Positions 1 through 11,021 of a DNA stretch of 64,000 nt are shown here, one piece after another. The DNA comes from Ceriagrion tenellum (Eukaryota; Arthropoda; Insecta; Odonata; Coenagrionidae). Made by a program: the position numbers and the translations under genes. Within the stretch, counting starts at the first letter, position 1; every line of letters begins with the position of its first letter. The stretch lies in contig OY720643.1 in assembly GCA_963169105.1 (NCBI GenBank), positions 82,877,696 through 82,941,695 of the forward strand. Reading direction: 5' to 3'. The notes below the pieces were generated by a model, which saw only the letters and a program-made list of their open reading frames with translations, had not been told where the DNA came from and ran no database searches.

Positions 1-383
1 TGTAGATAAGCTTTCAACATTATTCAAGCCTCGCAAAATACAATATAAAAATTGTATGAGTAGAAATACGGAGATACTAGCAGAGGCTTAGGTTTTTTTC
101 CTCAGGTATGAGTGAAGCGTGAAGGCAATCACCCTTCATCATTTACGTTTATTAAAATTTATATTCACAGCCATTCTAAACAAAAATAATCTCAACTAAA
201 ACTTAAATACAACGACACATAAGGATAGGCAATCAATGTAGGAAGACCCTTCACTTAGGAATAGTTTTGTGGTAAATTCTCCAGATGGTGACAATCGCAC
301 TCGGTCGAGGCTAGGTCCTTATACCAAAATCAGTTAAAAACAATTAGCTGCGAAAAACTTAAAGCCGGCTGGACGTCCCAAAC

Positions 384-682
384 TTGCGAAGTCATGGGTA
401 CGGAGGCTTCCGCGGTTATTTAATGACCGTATTCTCTTCGGGTTTTTGCCGCGTCGATCCATTTTTGGGGGACAACAGTTTTCTCTTGACTTCCAGCTGG
501 CTTCGTCAGGTCCTAAATGAAATGCAGAATGAATGAGCGCGCACCTGACTAATACCGTTAAGAAAATGATCTGCATTTCATTTAGGACCTGACGAAGCCA
601 GATGGAAGGCAGGCGAAACTGTTGTCCCCCAAAAATGGATCGATGCGGCAAAAACCCGAAGAGAATACGGTTGCGAAGTCAT
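384..682 (+). mobile_element. Foldback hammerhead (PLE-derived) element FB1 with 12-bp TSD
   Basis: A 275-bp insertion (396-670) is flanked by a perfect 12-bp direct repeat, TTGCGAAGTCAT, at 384-395 and 671-682. Two inverted arms (about 427-525 and 576-670) form most of it, and a one-sided extension of about 31 bp (396-426) sits outside the left arm. The right arm carries a hammerhead-like core. The left arm has the same sequence inverted but with a damaged core. The extension shares a TTCCGCGG motif with the extension of the element at 37639-37854, so the two are related. No protein is encoded; the six-frame ORF across it is an artefact. Penelope-like elements are known to carry hammerheads in their terminal repeats; calling this a non-autonomous relative is inference. 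Confidence 0.75.
585..627 (+). ncRNA. Hammerhead ribozyme motif in FB1
   Basis: The order matches a type I hammerhead. Stem I is GGAC (585-588) with GTCC (624-627), the core is CTGACGA (589-595), there is one extra base, a short stem II closes with GCC/GGC, then GAA (615-617). Stem III is AC/GT around one base, and the predicted cleavage follows T623. Stem II is short, so activity is uncertain. Confidence 0.65.
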
Positions 683-869
683 TATTGGCAGGCGTAGATC
701 CTAGCCATTAGGCTACGGGCAACTGGTGTGTCATAAATAAAAAAGCATCTTGTATTTCACGACATGGTTCCAGTAGGCTTCGATTCTTGGTGGTACTCAT
801 ATTTTTAGTGGATAAGCATACCTATATACCTTCCGAGGGCATTTGTTCTCGAAACATAATTATTATTTG

Positions 870-996
870 CATATATCCATTTTCATGTGTAATTGTAACT
901 TTTAATACACCGCAGAATTAAAAACACAATCTTTGGTGTGGAAATCTGTGGTGTAGTAAAAGTTACAATTAAATATGACTATGAAAATATACCAGA
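870..996. repeat. Small foldback repeat (MITE-like)
   Basis: Imperfect inverted arms, about 871-915 and 945-995, share the core GTAACTTTTAATACACCGCAG, read inverted on the right as CTGTGGTGTAGTAAAAGTTAC. The spacer is about 30 bp. No coding potential and no clear TSD were seen. The surrounding 683-1500 is AT-rich with no gene I can support. Confidence 0.5.
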
Positions 997-1524
997 AAGT
1001 TACCAAAGATACTGTTTTATTTATATCAATTTTGACTTCATATTTTGGGAGTAAACTAGCAATGATATCGTAAATTATCTTAAAATCTTAAGGCTGTAGC
1101 CCCTTCTCGCCTGGCAAGTTTGCGAGCGAATTTTGTTCATTAAGTTCTCATTCTGCCAGCAACTGACGTATAATTATGATTAAGCGCAATCGTAGTGAGT
1201 TATAGACATGTAGAGATCATTCTTGTACGCCAAAATTCACTGAGGAAGGTTATCCCAGATTACGAGGTGAGAGATCGGTCATGTTTCATCATTTGAAGTA
1301 TTCTTTCGTTAATTTAGACAAAAATATACCTCGTAAAACTAATTTACTCCTTTCATAATTCAAATTTCGAAATCAATTTCATGTTAAAAAGAGCATATTT
1401 TACATTGAACAAGGCTAATCACTTTTTCTTACTCTCCGAGAGTGACAATGCTGCGCCACGTCGAGCCCGATTCAAATATATAAGTCAGAGTGTATTATGG
1501 GATAGCCTTGAATTGAGGCGTTTG

Positions 1525-1845
1525 AATTTCTAACTTCACTATCTGTAATACTTTGCAGTTTACCTTGCATACTTGTTAACTGTTTTTTCTTTGCATTACT
1601 TAATTTCTATTGTGTCATCTAGGGAATAATCTACCAAAACATGTAAAAAATAGTTCCTCTACCTCAACATTCAAAATGAAATATTAAACTGTATTAGCTT
1701 CTGATTCTTAATATTGTAGTTGCATCTTTATATCATAAACTTGTTTGCTGAATTTCTAACTTCATTGTATGTCATATATGGTAATACTTCGCACTTTACC
1801 TTGTCTACTTGTAAACTGTTTATTATTTGCATAGTACAATTTCTA
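1525..1845. repeat. Diverged direct duplication
   Basis: Segments 1525-1611 and 1749-1845 both begin GAATTTCTAACTTCA and continue through similar text (TACTT.GCA.TTTACCTTG, then TTGCAT and AATTTCTAT). They look like an old duplication with indels. The rest of 1500-2200 is AT-rich with no gene seen. Confidence 0.45.
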
Positions 1846-2199
1846 TATAAAAATGTAATGTTTCATGCAACATTCGTCTTTGCCATTTATACTTTTCATT
1901 TTTGTTCTCTAACTCGCGTTATTTTGTATATTATTTTTTTGTTCTTAAGGGGCATGAGCCCTGAACAATCAATGAATATTCTATTCTATTCATATGTACC
2001 ATAATTCTCGCTTTATGGTATACCTGTAGGTTTCAGCGAAACGTCGAAATATATCGCGTTCCTCCACCCTCATTTTCCAAATCTCACCTGTATTACTGCC
2101 TGAAGCAATCGGAGGTAAATACATTTAAGTATAGACTTCAGACTTTCACTTTCACGGCCAATGCTCCATTAGCCGGGATAACGGGGGAAGAGTATTGAT

Positions 2200-2530
2200 C
2201 AGCATGTCATTAAAGGTTAGCTTTTGCGTCGAGGGAATCGAAATGTCCGCTTGACTGACTGATTTGAATGCGTACACATTTCCGCCATTACGAGCAGTTT
2301 GCGCTTAACGCTTGTTGACCCATTTCGTTTCCGTACGCGGCGAAAGTTAAAACCTCCGGCTTCGCGGCACCAATCACGGCCCGCTAGACCGGATGAATCC
2401 TTTCCCCTGATTGGCGGAGCCGAATTTTTTAGCGGCTTGTCCCGCGCAATAATGCGCATATGAAATCGTAGTACACTCTTTCAGTCCAGCGGGCCGCGAT
2501 CGAACGCATGGCTGGCTTCGGAAATGTATT
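2200..2530. other. GC-rich unique segment, promoter-like at best
   Basis: This stretch is clearly more GC- and CpG-rich than its neighbours. It contains two CCAAT-box-like motifs, ACCAATCACGG and the inverted CTGATTGGCGG, about 35 bp apart. No ORF here resembles a known protein. It could be a promoter or simply non-repeat DNA. Confidence 0.25.
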
Positions 2531-3014
2531 TTTTTAATTTGACGCATCACGGAAATAAAATCGGCACGAAAGCGTATTCAAGCGTAAGACCGATCGTGAA
2601 GTAAGCCTTTCCAAGCTTAATCTACGACTAGGGTTTCGCCTGAATGACATTCACATGAAAGCTTTTATAGAAATTGACGGATGACATCGGTTAAATGAAC
2701 CACATATATTTCCCTTAATTACCAAAGTAAAGCAACCATCAAAAGAGAGCCAACTGACACCTTTTTTATTTGGGCCAGTAAAAAAAAACGAAAAATCTTT
2801 AATTTTTTGTAGATTTCGCAAAAAAGACCACCACTTTGAAATATTTTTGCATGTCTTTTTTTTCCTGACTGTAGAGCGTCAATTCTATTACTGTGTGTGA
2901 AGTGCGAACCAATATAGCGAAACGAAGGTGCATCGTGAGATTTTGTGACGACCTTGGTGGAAGGATTAAGGGCCATAATAATTGTACAGAGTTAAGATCT
3001 CTACCCTATGGCAT

Positions 3015-3110
3015 GAGGTCCCATAGGCGTTTGAAATGTGGATGTGTAGGAGAGTAAAAAGTGCGTGGTGTACCAAAAGGATAAAATCCAGGAAAAACTT
3101 GGTAAGGTGG
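3015..3110 (+). pseudogene. RTE-type LINE C-terminal remnant
   Basis: The + strand reads FEMWMCRRVKSAWCTKRIKS, like the segment after the RTE reverse transcriptase usually written FEMWMYRRMLKISWTDKVTN. It is short and degraded, with no catalytic residues. Identity rests on this motif only. Confidence 0.4.
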
Positions 3111-3156
3111 CTGAGAAAGGGAAACTTCATTAGGTTGGGGAAATTCCACAGAGAAC

Positions 3157-3309
3157 GCGCCACAGCCGTAGAGGTGAAGCCAGAACTAGAGAACACTAAG
3201 AGGTGTTCGCTCTTCGTAGAGAAGGAGTGCGAACGAAGAAGTACCCTCTAAGAAGAGGAAACAGCTCTTAGTGTTCTAAGTTCCGGCTTTACCCCTCGAG
3301 CTGTGGCGC
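3157..3309. repeat. Foldback repeat, ~45-bp arms
   Basis: Inverted arms at 3157-3203 and 3265-3309 share GCGCCACAGC and CTAAGAG ends around a 60-bp spacer. They sit directly after the RTE remnant. No hammerhead core was found. The following 3310-3850 has no feature I can name. Confidence 0.6.
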
Positions 3310-3850
3310 CTAGCACACGACTTGGACTGTTAGTTGTATAATGTGCCCGGCAGTCTATTCCATCTTGTCTTGTAAAGTCCACAAGCATTCACATGGGAAA
3401 AGAAGACGCCTCGATAGCTTTTTTCTTGATAGTCTCCGAGCTTGATGTTTACCTGTTGGCTAATTATATTTTATACTAGAGAATTTGCCTCGAGGTTATC
3501 ATAACTGCTGTTTACATTTACTTTTGGAAATTTTAAAGTGAAACTCTAGTGGCCTCTTGTAAATGGAACTCCTAAAATTTTGAAAAACTGCCGATAAGAT
3601 ATTCCTCTGTAATTCAATAGTACTAATATTGTCTCTGTAAATTTCACTTTCCCTCCTAGTGTCTTCATGTCAATGTACCTCCCAAGTGCTTTAAACATTT
3701 CCTCCTTTTTCTCCCCTTTCGGCAAAATGTTCTGTATTTGTACTGAAATCAATATGTAAGAGTTATATTAATTATTACTGCTATGCAAACATACATATAC
3801 TGCTTGTTAAAAAAATAAATTATTGTTGACCATAGCTTAACTATCCAAAG

Positions 3851-3902
3851 AACGCGAGGGAATTGAGTTCGAATCCCAGTGATTTTTCCACTGTGGAATT
3901 TA
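3851..3902 (+). mobile_element. tRNA-derived SINE fragment
   Basis: It contains a B-box-like GAGTTCGAATCCC followed by TGATTTTTCCACTGTGGAATT. The second motif matches the region 3' of the B box in the tRNA-headed repeats at 9.5 and 31 kb, so it belongs to the same SINE core family. The tRNA head is missing. Confidence 0.55.
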
Positions 3903-3904
3903 CC

Positions 3905-4500
3905 CGGGTTTAGTCCAAATGTACCTAAAATCGTTCATATGATAGTTCTGGGCTAAGGGTCCCTCATTCCAGGTTTTCTGAAAACTTGAACGTAGCATCT
4001 TTGAAGTGCATTTAATTATCTGAGATGAAATTGCAATTGGGTTTTCAGGCTTGTTTAACTGTATTCAGCCTTCAAAATGAAATTTTTAGCATCGAAGCTC
4101 ACACAGATTGCTCAGAATTCACAAGAAAAATGTCGATTTGAAGGAGAAAGCATATTCAAGCTTTGAATCAAAACCATTTTCATGAAGCGAAAAGTCCTTT
4201 AGAATCGAATGAAAAAAAATTTAGACATATCACTATCTATTTCATAAAGTTATGGTAGAGTACTACCGGAATTTAACTCAAAATGCGGTAATTCCAAGCA
4301 AATGGCGCTGTAGTTGACTCCTATGGATGGACAAATGTGGTGTTTGAAGATATATATTGGTGAAAAATCTACATATTTTGTACCTTAATTTTGGTTTTCA
4401 ATATGTAACCAATTTGATCAGCAAAAGAAGGTTTTATTTAACAACTAATTAAAACGTGTTCTTTAGTATTTGTCTTGACTCACATAGTCAAGCCTGGGCC
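3905..4500 (+). repeat. Dispersed repeat family T, copy 1
   Basis: This ~590-bp segment aligns by eye over most of its length with 56880-57447 and, inverted at its end, with 39845-40010. Shared landmarks are CTTTGAAGTG, TGGCGCTG, CCTTAAT.TTGGTTT and a terminal hairpin (CTTGACTCACATAGTCAAG here). No ORF. A non-autonomous DNA element is likely; a Helitron relative is only a guess from the terminal hairpin. The adjoining 4504-4888 holds nothing I recognise. Confidence 0.6.
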
Positions 4501-4888
4501 ACTTTAAGGTGATCGGAAGGAGGTAGAGTAGGTGGATAGATGAGGTTTCAGGGGTGAAGGGATACTGAAGGCCGTGATCAGAGAGGAGAATGTTGGTTTT
4601 ACAGGGATTGGGAATAAAAAGAATTGGCTAAAACTCCATTGTCTCCTGTGTGACTTGGAGGAACCTCGTCGCCACCGGGACGGACAAAGCACCAATTAGA
4701 AGCCAAATAAATTTACCTACGTGCATTTAGATAAAATAATAGATTTAAAAGAAAAATAATCCCTTTCTTATAAACCTTCCCAAAAAATATAGTGGGTATG
4801 AATAAAAAATATAAACCTATGTCCATCACATAGATGGCAATTAATGAAAACAAAAACGTGCAATATCTCAGCACCAACACTGATGCAG

Positions 4889-5512
4889 TTACATCTACAT
4901 CTACATAATACCCTGCGAGCCGCCGCATGGGCGTGTGGCAGGGGATGTTAGGTTACCAGCCGTGTAAAGATGTAATTTTTTGGGTGATGAAATGGTAACA
5001 TGTATTATAGGAGTGTATTTAGTGAAGCTCAATTTTTGTGGCCGCTTATTGTGCGCGGAAAGAACGAGTTTTTGTACCTATATGTTCGGCAGTGTATCTC
5101 TCTTGTTTTATCGCATCTGTCAGACCTAGAGATGTAGTGAGGCGTCATGATAATATTCTCTGTGTCGCTCTGAAAAATATCAGTTCTTAATTTCTTTAGC
5201 AACCTAAGCCGTGAATGCAGCCTTCGAGTCTCTAGGGGCTCCCACCTTAATCCCTATAACAGTTGTGAAGCACTATATGTACACTCGTAGCAATTTTTAA
5301 CCTAGCGCGCTGCTTTCCTTTGTATTTTATTAATTTTTTTGGTTAAATCTTTATGACCAGGGTCCTAAATGCTCGCGGTGTATTCGAGGTGTGGCCTAAC
5401 GAGGGCGAAGTAGCATCTCACTTTTACTTTTTCATCCGAGGACCTTCCTATTATACGTTCAGCAAAACCTAGTTTCTTTAATGCTGTGCCAAAGATGTTT
5501 TGTATGTGTATC
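4889..5512 (-). mobile_element. LINE family B 3' end, copy 1 (pseudogene)
   Basis: Read on the minus strand, this gives the carboxy end of a LINE reverse transcriptase (LGFAERIIGRSSDEKVKVRC, then LEY.ASIWDP, WEPLETRRL, DRCDKTREIHCRT and SFFPRTIS), a 3' UTR, the hairpin GCCACACGCCC..GGCGGCTCGCAGGGTA, and a GATGTA-type tail at 4889. Stops and frameshifts break it. It is 5'-truncated at about 5512, where another LINE begins on the opposite strand. Confidence 0.85.
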
Positions 5513-5979
5513 CCCACCATAAGACATTTGTTAGGCCCATTTTAGAGTATGGGGCGTCAGTCTGGGACCCTTATTTGGGAGGGGAGATAAAGCAATTAGA
5601 AAAAGTTCAGCGTCTAGCCGCAAGATTTGTGATGCGAAATTTTAATAGGAAGGCTAGTGTAACGGAGATGATGAGGGTATTGGGCTGGACATCACTAGAA
5701 TCGAGGAGGAGGAAAGCACGTCTCAAGTGCATGCATAAGGCATACATTGGCGATCCTGCGTGGAGGGACATATCCGAAAGATTAAAAAAACCTAGTTATC
5801 TGGCGAGAAGAGATCACAAATGTAAGATAGAGCCTCCAAGGCATCTCTCAAACACATTGAAATATTCCTTCCTGCACCGGGGGATAAGGGATTGGAATGA
5901 GTTACCCAAAGAAGTATTAGAGCCCTTCCCAAATAAGACACTGACGTTAATGACGAGATTGAGGGGAGTTGTACTGTGA
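5500..5979 (+). CDS. LINE reverse transcriptase C-terminal fragment (family C)
   Basis: 159 codons with no interruption. Residues 12-25 read RPILEYGASVWDPY, followed by LEKVQRLAARFV, LGWTSLESRRR and, near the end, RDWNELP. This is the region after the catalytic domain in CR1/Jockey-type LINEs (thumb and C-terminal domain). No YADD or FADD motif is present, so the fragment is inactive on its own. The first codons derive from the abutting antisense LINE B; true LINE C sequence starts near 5513. A family B copy lies head to head upstream. Confidence 0.8.
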   Translation: MYVYPHHKTFVRPILEYGASVWDPYLGGEIKQLEKVQRLAARFVMRNFNRKASVTEMMRVLGWTSLESRRRKARLKCMHKAYIGDPAWRDISERLKKPSYLARRDHKCKIEPPRHLSNTLKYSFLHRGIRDWNELPKEVLEPFPNKTLTLMTRLRGVVL

Positions 5980-6155
5980 GGGTTTTACCCCCATATTTTT
6001 CTAAGGTAATAACTTTGCTTTTTTTGTATTTTTGGTAATGTCATTGTTTTAATTTTTACATGTATGTATAATGGTATTTTCTCAGTATCTGTGTTACCAC
6101 CGGACCATATGGTCTACTTGTAGCAAATTCTTAATAATAATAATAATAAATAAAT
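5513..6155 (+). mobile_element. LINE family C, 5'-truncated, AAT-type tail
   Basis: The coding end (to 5979) is followed by a ~150-bp 3' UTR and a tail of AAT repeats at about 6130-6155. The different tail separates this family from the GATGTA-tailed families A and B. The frame is open, which suggests a fairly recent insertion compared with its neighbours. Confidence 0.75.
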
Positions 6156-6356
6156 CAGAAGTTACTGTCTTTTATCTTAGCAGGGCAGGATCAGGGTAAG
6201 CAATTCCTTTATATTGTAATCATAATGGCAGGTAGTGGATAAATTAATTAATTATAAAATCTAGGGCATATTAGAGAGAGAGACCAAGATAAATTAGCCT
6301 AGCATTTGATCTCCTGCACGACATGGAGATTACGGAATTCATATTGGCGTGTCAAC

Positions 6357-6534
6357 TTTCGTAGCCTCCTGTAGCTGACCCACATAAATTTATTCAAAGT
6401 CGACCCGAGTTTCGACGTGGCACGTCATCATCAGGCGACGCGACAGGTGGCACCTAATCATCAACAACACTTGATGTTGACGTGCCACGTCAAAATCCGG
6501 GTCATGTTTGATTAAATTTTTGTGGAATAACTAT
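6357..6534. mobile_element. Foldback hammerhead element FB6
   Basis: Inverted arms at about 6381-6437 and 6468-6525 share GACGTGCCACGTC and a CACATAAATTTATT-type end. A left-side extension (6357-6380) parallels the one-sided extension of the other foldback elements. A possible short TSD, TGTCAA, lies at 6350-6355 and 6534-6539, but it is weak. Confidence 0.6.
6402..6434 (-). ncRNA. Hammerhead-like core in FB6
   Basis: The minus strand reads CTGATGA, one extra T, stem II GACGT/ACGTC, GAA, then stem III ACTCGGGT and C at the cleavage position. Stem I pairs poorly, so this is a partial or decayed ribozyme. Confidence 0.5.
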
Positions 6535-6792
6535 GTCAATCTCATAATTTATGATGAGGAAATAGATCTTTGGACGGGATGAATATAGATAGGAATTATG
6601 AAGGATTGGTGAAAAAAATCGTATTTGAAGAAGCTATTAAACACGAAAAATTCACTACTACAAAGCCATGATATCTCCTTTCTTATTTTAAATTACCAAA
6701 AAAATTAATTAACTACAGAAGTAATTTCATGAAAACTGAATTGCTTAGTATGTTTTCCTTTAAACCTGGACTCACTAATTGTTCTCATCAAT

Positions 6793-7352
6793 TCTACATC
6801 TACATTTACTTAATACCCTGCGAGCCGACACGTGGTCGTGTGGCAGGCGGTGTTAGTACACTAGACGTGTAAAGATTTAAGGGGTATGGTTTTGGGAGGT
6901 GAGATGGTGACGTTTATTACGGGAGTGTACTTGGTGGAGCTGGGTATATATTGTGATCGCTTATTGTGAGCGGAAAGAATGAGTTTTTGTAACTATTTGT
7001 TCAGAATGCATTTCTCTTATTTCATCACTTCTGTCAGACCTAGAGATTTAGTGAGGTGTCATGATAATATTCTCTGTGTAGCTCTGAAATACACAAGTTC
7101 TGAATTTCTTAAGCAAGCTAGGCCTAGCGTGTACTCCGAGTCTTTAGGGGCTCCCACCTTAATCCCTCTATAAGTTGTGAAACACAATATGTTCGCTCGT
7201 AGCAGTTTTTAACAAAGCGTGCTGCTTTCCTCTGTTTTTTTATTAACATTTTTGGTTAAATCTTGATGACCAGGGTCCCAAATGCTCGCGGCGTATTCGA
7301 GGTGTGGCCTAACCAGTGCGAAGTAGCATCTCTCTTTTACTTTTTCATCGAG
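6793..7352 (-). mobile_element. LINE family B 3' end, copy 2 (pseudogene)
   Basis: It has the same layout as the copy at 4889-5512: tail and hairpin at the left, then antisense 3' UTR and degraded C-terminal coding (antisense motifs of RSDRCDKIRE and WEPLETRRL). It is truncated near 7352. Frameshifts and stops are present. Confidence 0.8.
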
Positions 7353-7609
7353 AGTCTACGTCCTTCTTCAATTTTTGATACGATTATTACTTTTTGAGTC
7401 AGCAAAGAAATGGAACTGAGTTACGCAGTTAAACAAATCCATGACATATCAAAAGTCGTTGCCTTCCGAGAAATATTGCTCTTGCATTCAGCAAGATTCA
7501 GTTTGAGATAATGCAAAGTGCATGATTTGATGCGCTCACTCATATCAGCCGTCGGTTTTCATGTGTAGGAATTGAAGTGTTGGCTCGTTTTGGAACAGAA
7601 ATACATACA

Positions 7610-8078
7610 GGCCGTGTTCCAATCCGCAGGGTTCACCCTATGCACTTACGCCCTTATGCCCTACCCTGTACTTCACGCACTTTCTGCTCTTAAGGTAGCT
7701 AGCGTCAATGTCTCCCAGTGTCCAATGTCGGAACTATATCAGAACCGCCTCGACCCGTAAGTTGGTCTGTGTACTTCTTCCGCAGGCCGATGAATTGTAT
7801 TATCCTTTCGTCTGTTCCTAGTATATCAGAAGAACATCCATTAGTCACTCAGAATTGTAATTTATCGCAAGACATCGCATTGGAAATTCGCATTATTCAC
7901 GAATGGGAAATTCTTAGGGCGCATCGTCATACACTTACCTTCTATGTGCACTAGCGCCCCAGTCACGATGCGCTCTAACGGATTGGAACCACACTATACG
8001 ACGTCACATCCGGAAATGACAATCGAAAAGAGCACATAAGGGCACGAAGTGTGCATAATATCGGATTGGAACACGGCC
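7610..8078. mobile_element. MITE with perfect TIRs and 3-bp TSD
   Basis: Perfect 17-bp terminal inverted repeats, GGCCGTGTTCCAATCCG at 7610 and CGGATTGGAACACGGCC ending at 8078, bound a 469-bp element. ACA is duplicated at 7607-7609 and 8079-8081. A further internal copy of CGGATTGGAACCACAC lies near 7979. There is no transposase; the ORFs inside are chance. A 3-bp TSD fits the PIF/Harbinger superfamily, but that assignment is inference. Confidence 0.85.
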
Positions 8079-8442
8079 ACAGTTACAAAATTTGTGTGTC
8101 GGCATGTTCTCGTTGTAGTCGTGAGTGGTAGACGGAAAAGAGGGATGCAAAGCCAATCTCTTCGATAGTGTGTCCATCTCCTTTGGTCGCTTTATGTACC
8201 GTATATATGAAGTAATATAAAGACAACAGAGTCGACCACAATGATCGGTATCCATGTTTGAAATAAAAGACACTTGTACTTTCCTAACAAGTTTTGCCGG
8301 CTTACGACAACATTTCGGTGGTTTTCGTCAAGTTTTTTCTCTAGTCATAATGCAGGCCGTATTCAGTTTATTTTTAACGCAAGGGTCATGAGTTTATTAT
8401 TGATTAAGGTAATTACAGAAATTATAATAATGATAGTCATTG

Positions 8443-8676
8443 CGCACAGTAAATGAAAAGAGAATTCACTTTGTACTTTCCACACTGTTTTATTGTCTCT
8501 GACCATGGTTTCGACAAAGTTTTGTCATTATCAATACCCTTGATAACGGCAAAACTTTGTCGAAACCATGGTCAGAAACAATAAAACAGAGTGGAAAGTA
8601 CAAAGTGAATTCTCTTTTCATGTGTCGCTTTTCCACAAAGTAAAGCCTGAAACTTGAACTTATATACGCACAGTAA
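8443..8676. mobile_element. Foldback hammerhead-derived element FB2 with 10-bp TSD
   Basis: Inverted arms (about 8455-8537 and 8548-8620) flank a ~10-bp centre, with a right-side extension of about 45 bp (8621-8666). CGCACAGTAA is repeated at 8443-8452 and 8667-8676, bounding a 214-bp insertion. The arms contain GAAACCATGGTC and a GACAAA stem as in a hammerhead, but the core has decayed to TTGATAA. The extension text TTTTCCACAAAGTAAAGCC resembles that of the PLE at 38469-39425. Confidence 0.7.
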
Positions 8677-8730
8677 TTTCTTTTAGATAATTAAAAATAA
8701 ATGAAATATGGATATATAAGTCTTAACTAG

Positions 8731-9115
8731 ACGTTTTTGTTTCGCGTAATACGGTGAAAATATTTAATCCATTTTATATTTTTAAAAATTTTTCCGGTGA
8801 GTTAAGATTCTAGTTTTTCATTAGTTGAAAAAAAATAGTCTGAGAACTCACAAATGCTAGAATATTTTGTTTCACGTAGTGCGGTGGAAATCCTTAAATA
8901 TTTTTTTTCCATTAAAATATTTATTCCAGTGAGTTAACATTCTAGTTTTTCAGTAGTTGAAAAAAATAGTCGAAGAACTCACCATTCCTGGAATTTTTTG
9001 TTTCACGTAGTGCGGAGGAAATCGTTGAATCAACTTTTTTTATTAAAAAAATGTGTTCCAGTAAGTTAAGATGCTATCGTATTTAAAGAATTCGAAAAAA
9101 ACAGTCATTAAACTG
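8731..9115. repeat. Three-copy ~130-bp tandem repeat
   Basis: Units begin near 8731, 8863 and 8991. Each opens with a TTTTTGTTTC.CGTA.T.CGG block, followed by a CC.GT.AGTTAA block and an AGTTGAAAAA block. They are AT-rich, diverged and non-coding. The opening resembles an internal segment of repeat family S (11-13 kb). Confidence 0.6.
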
Positions 9116-9290
9116 ACTGTTGCATTTATGATGTTTCTGAAATTCCTCATTTTTGACAAAAATAATCGTTTTCTCTACCTTTAGCCCTCAGCTATACCGC
9201 ATCTCCATGAAAAAGTATTCGATTTTTTAATGAAAATAATAAGAAAGTAGGGTATTAAGGGAATAATATTTTACTATTAATGAAAAATTG

Positions 9291-9821
9291 AATGAGATTT
9301 TTTCTCTATTAATATCAACGTTTTGCGCATGCAAATTTTTATCTTTGTTAAGTAATCTTAAGTATGGACAAACCAAACCGTATCTCTATGAAAAAGTATT
9401 CGATTTTAAATACAAATGTCAAATAAGTAGGGTAATAAGTGGATATTTTCAAAGAACCACCGAACTAGCCGCGCAGTTACTTCAACGGAGTCACCCGCCA
9501 GTGATCGCACAAATTTGTGAAATTCATAGTGGAAAAATCATTCGCCTGGACTGGGAATCGAACCCAGATCCCTAGATTTCCCACCGAGTGCTCTAACCAA
9601 TTAAGCTAGGTTAGGGCATTCGGCGCGAAATCGAGGGATCTGGGTTCCATTCCCAGTCCAGGCGAATGATTTTTCCACTGTGAATTTTGCTCAATTGCGT
9701 AATCAGTGGACATTATTTTAGTAGGTATTCATGGAAAATTTTATGAGATATTTTTCTCTATTAAGATCACCATTTCGCGCGCGCAAAATTTTGTATCCGT
9801 TAAACAACCTCAAGTCTGGAC
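9291..9821. repeat. Direct repeats flanking a tRNA-headed foldback
   Basis: Segments 9291-9369 and 9733-9821 both contain TTTTTCTCTATTAA, a CGC..GCAAA block and a GT.TGGAC end. They lie on either side of the tRNA-headed inverted repeat. Either the foldback entered one unit of a tandem repeat, or the flanks belong to the element. Confidence 0.5.
9507..9698. mobile_element. tRNA-headed SINE inverted dimer
   Basis: Arms at 9507-9573 and 9634-9698 are inverted copies of a SINE body: B box GGTTCGATTCCCAGTCC and then CGAATGATTTTTCCACT. The loop (9574-9633) holds a single tRNA-like head on the minus strand with an A box, TAGCTTAATTGGTTAGAGC. It is not a functional tRNA gene: it has no acceptor end, and the B box on the + strand is altered. 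The layout repeats at 31047-31345. Confidence 0.7.
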
Positions 9822-10339
9822 GTGAATAAGTTTTGTGGCTAATAACTCGAGCTGTGAGGTTAAAGCGTTCCACGAAACAACCGACTAATGGATCTCATGT
9901 TCGGAAGTAACGCTGGAAACCATCTAATCGCACAGAAGCTTATTCCTTTTATCTGCCGACCGTGAAAGAATGGCATCGCTACGGTGTACAAATTGCAAGG
10001 GCAGATTGCATTTAAGCGGAAGGATGCGGTCATCTGAATGCGTTCCCAATCTCCTCTTTGGGAATGCACCGCTTATTTTTCCCTGATGAAGTGCCCTATT
10101 CAATGGCGGACGGAAGTCCAATACCATTGAAGTGGCTTTTGCGAATTGCCATTCTGTTCAATGAGCCACGCCCTTAAAATTGGGATCCAGGAGGCAAGAG
10201 TTTCTCTCGCCTCCCGAATTTGGTTTCGGCGTTCCTTTAAGCCGTTTTCATCACCGAATTCGCCCGCTTCTACCTATGCGAGCGAATGGAAGTGGAGGAA
10301 GTGTTTTGTGCGTAACAACGAATCCGTTGGGCCATTAGA

Positions 10340-11021
10340 GCCGTGTCCCAATTCGTTAGGCATTAGGGAGGATGCGGTTAGCTACCTAAATATTTAGCTG
10401 CCTTTCGCTAAGGGAGCTTGATTTGGGACATCCTTCGCTAGTGTTACCGTCTACCGAGCTGGAAATGAATGAAAAACATATGAGTAATCAATAAAGGACT
10501 GAATGAAACAAATGAAACCTGAAATTAAGACATTTTTGACGCCTGTGGCTACCTTCGTATGCGTTGTGATATTTGGAAAGTGAAATTACATTTTTTCATC
10601 CATTTCGTTGTCTGGAGATTCGTTAGTTTTTAGTTTTCGAAGTTTGTGTAGGTGTTCTGGGATTTAAACTCGTTTTATTTAAGTGTACTAAGTAAAATTT
10701 TTCTTTTGTAGTCGGGTGTTGGTTTGCGAAATTCTAGATAATTCTTTCACTTACAGACAAAATACTTGCCGGCCATGTTTGCCACTTTTCAACTACTTCC
10801 TTGGGTAAGTTTCCTTGTACGACGCATGCTGCGCTTTGCATGATGGGAAATTCAATATGGAGGCGGATTTAGGATAAAATCCATCTACCCTAAATTTCAC
10901 CCCCGAGAAAGGCACCTAAATCCGCTCCCCCATGATGCCTTACGAATTGGGACACACTTCAAGATGGCGTCCTCCCTAAATCTGCCGATTTAGCTGCCTA
11001 AATGGCGAATTGGGACACAGC
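10340..11021. mobile_element. MITE with GTGTCCCAATTCG termini
   Basis: Inverted ends GCCGTGTCCCAATTCG (10340-10355) and CGAATTGGGACACAGC (11006-11021) bound ~682 bp. The interior repeats short GGCACCTAAAT / GCTGCCTAAAT-type motifs near both ends. No transposase is encoded. A TSD could not be fixed. The right end abuts the first unit of repeat S. The preceding 9840-10335 has no recognisable feature. Confidence 0.7.

Noticed and set aside
2015..2062. Hammerhead in CTGTAGGTTTCAGCGAAACG
   Set aside because: Contains GAAACGTCGAAA text like a PLE terminal repeat but lacks the CTGANGA core; no partner arm or TSD.
9541..9616. tRNA gene on the minus strand
   Set aside because: A- and B-box-like motifs are present, but no cloverleaf with acceptor pairing, and the unit is embedded in an inverted SINE structure.
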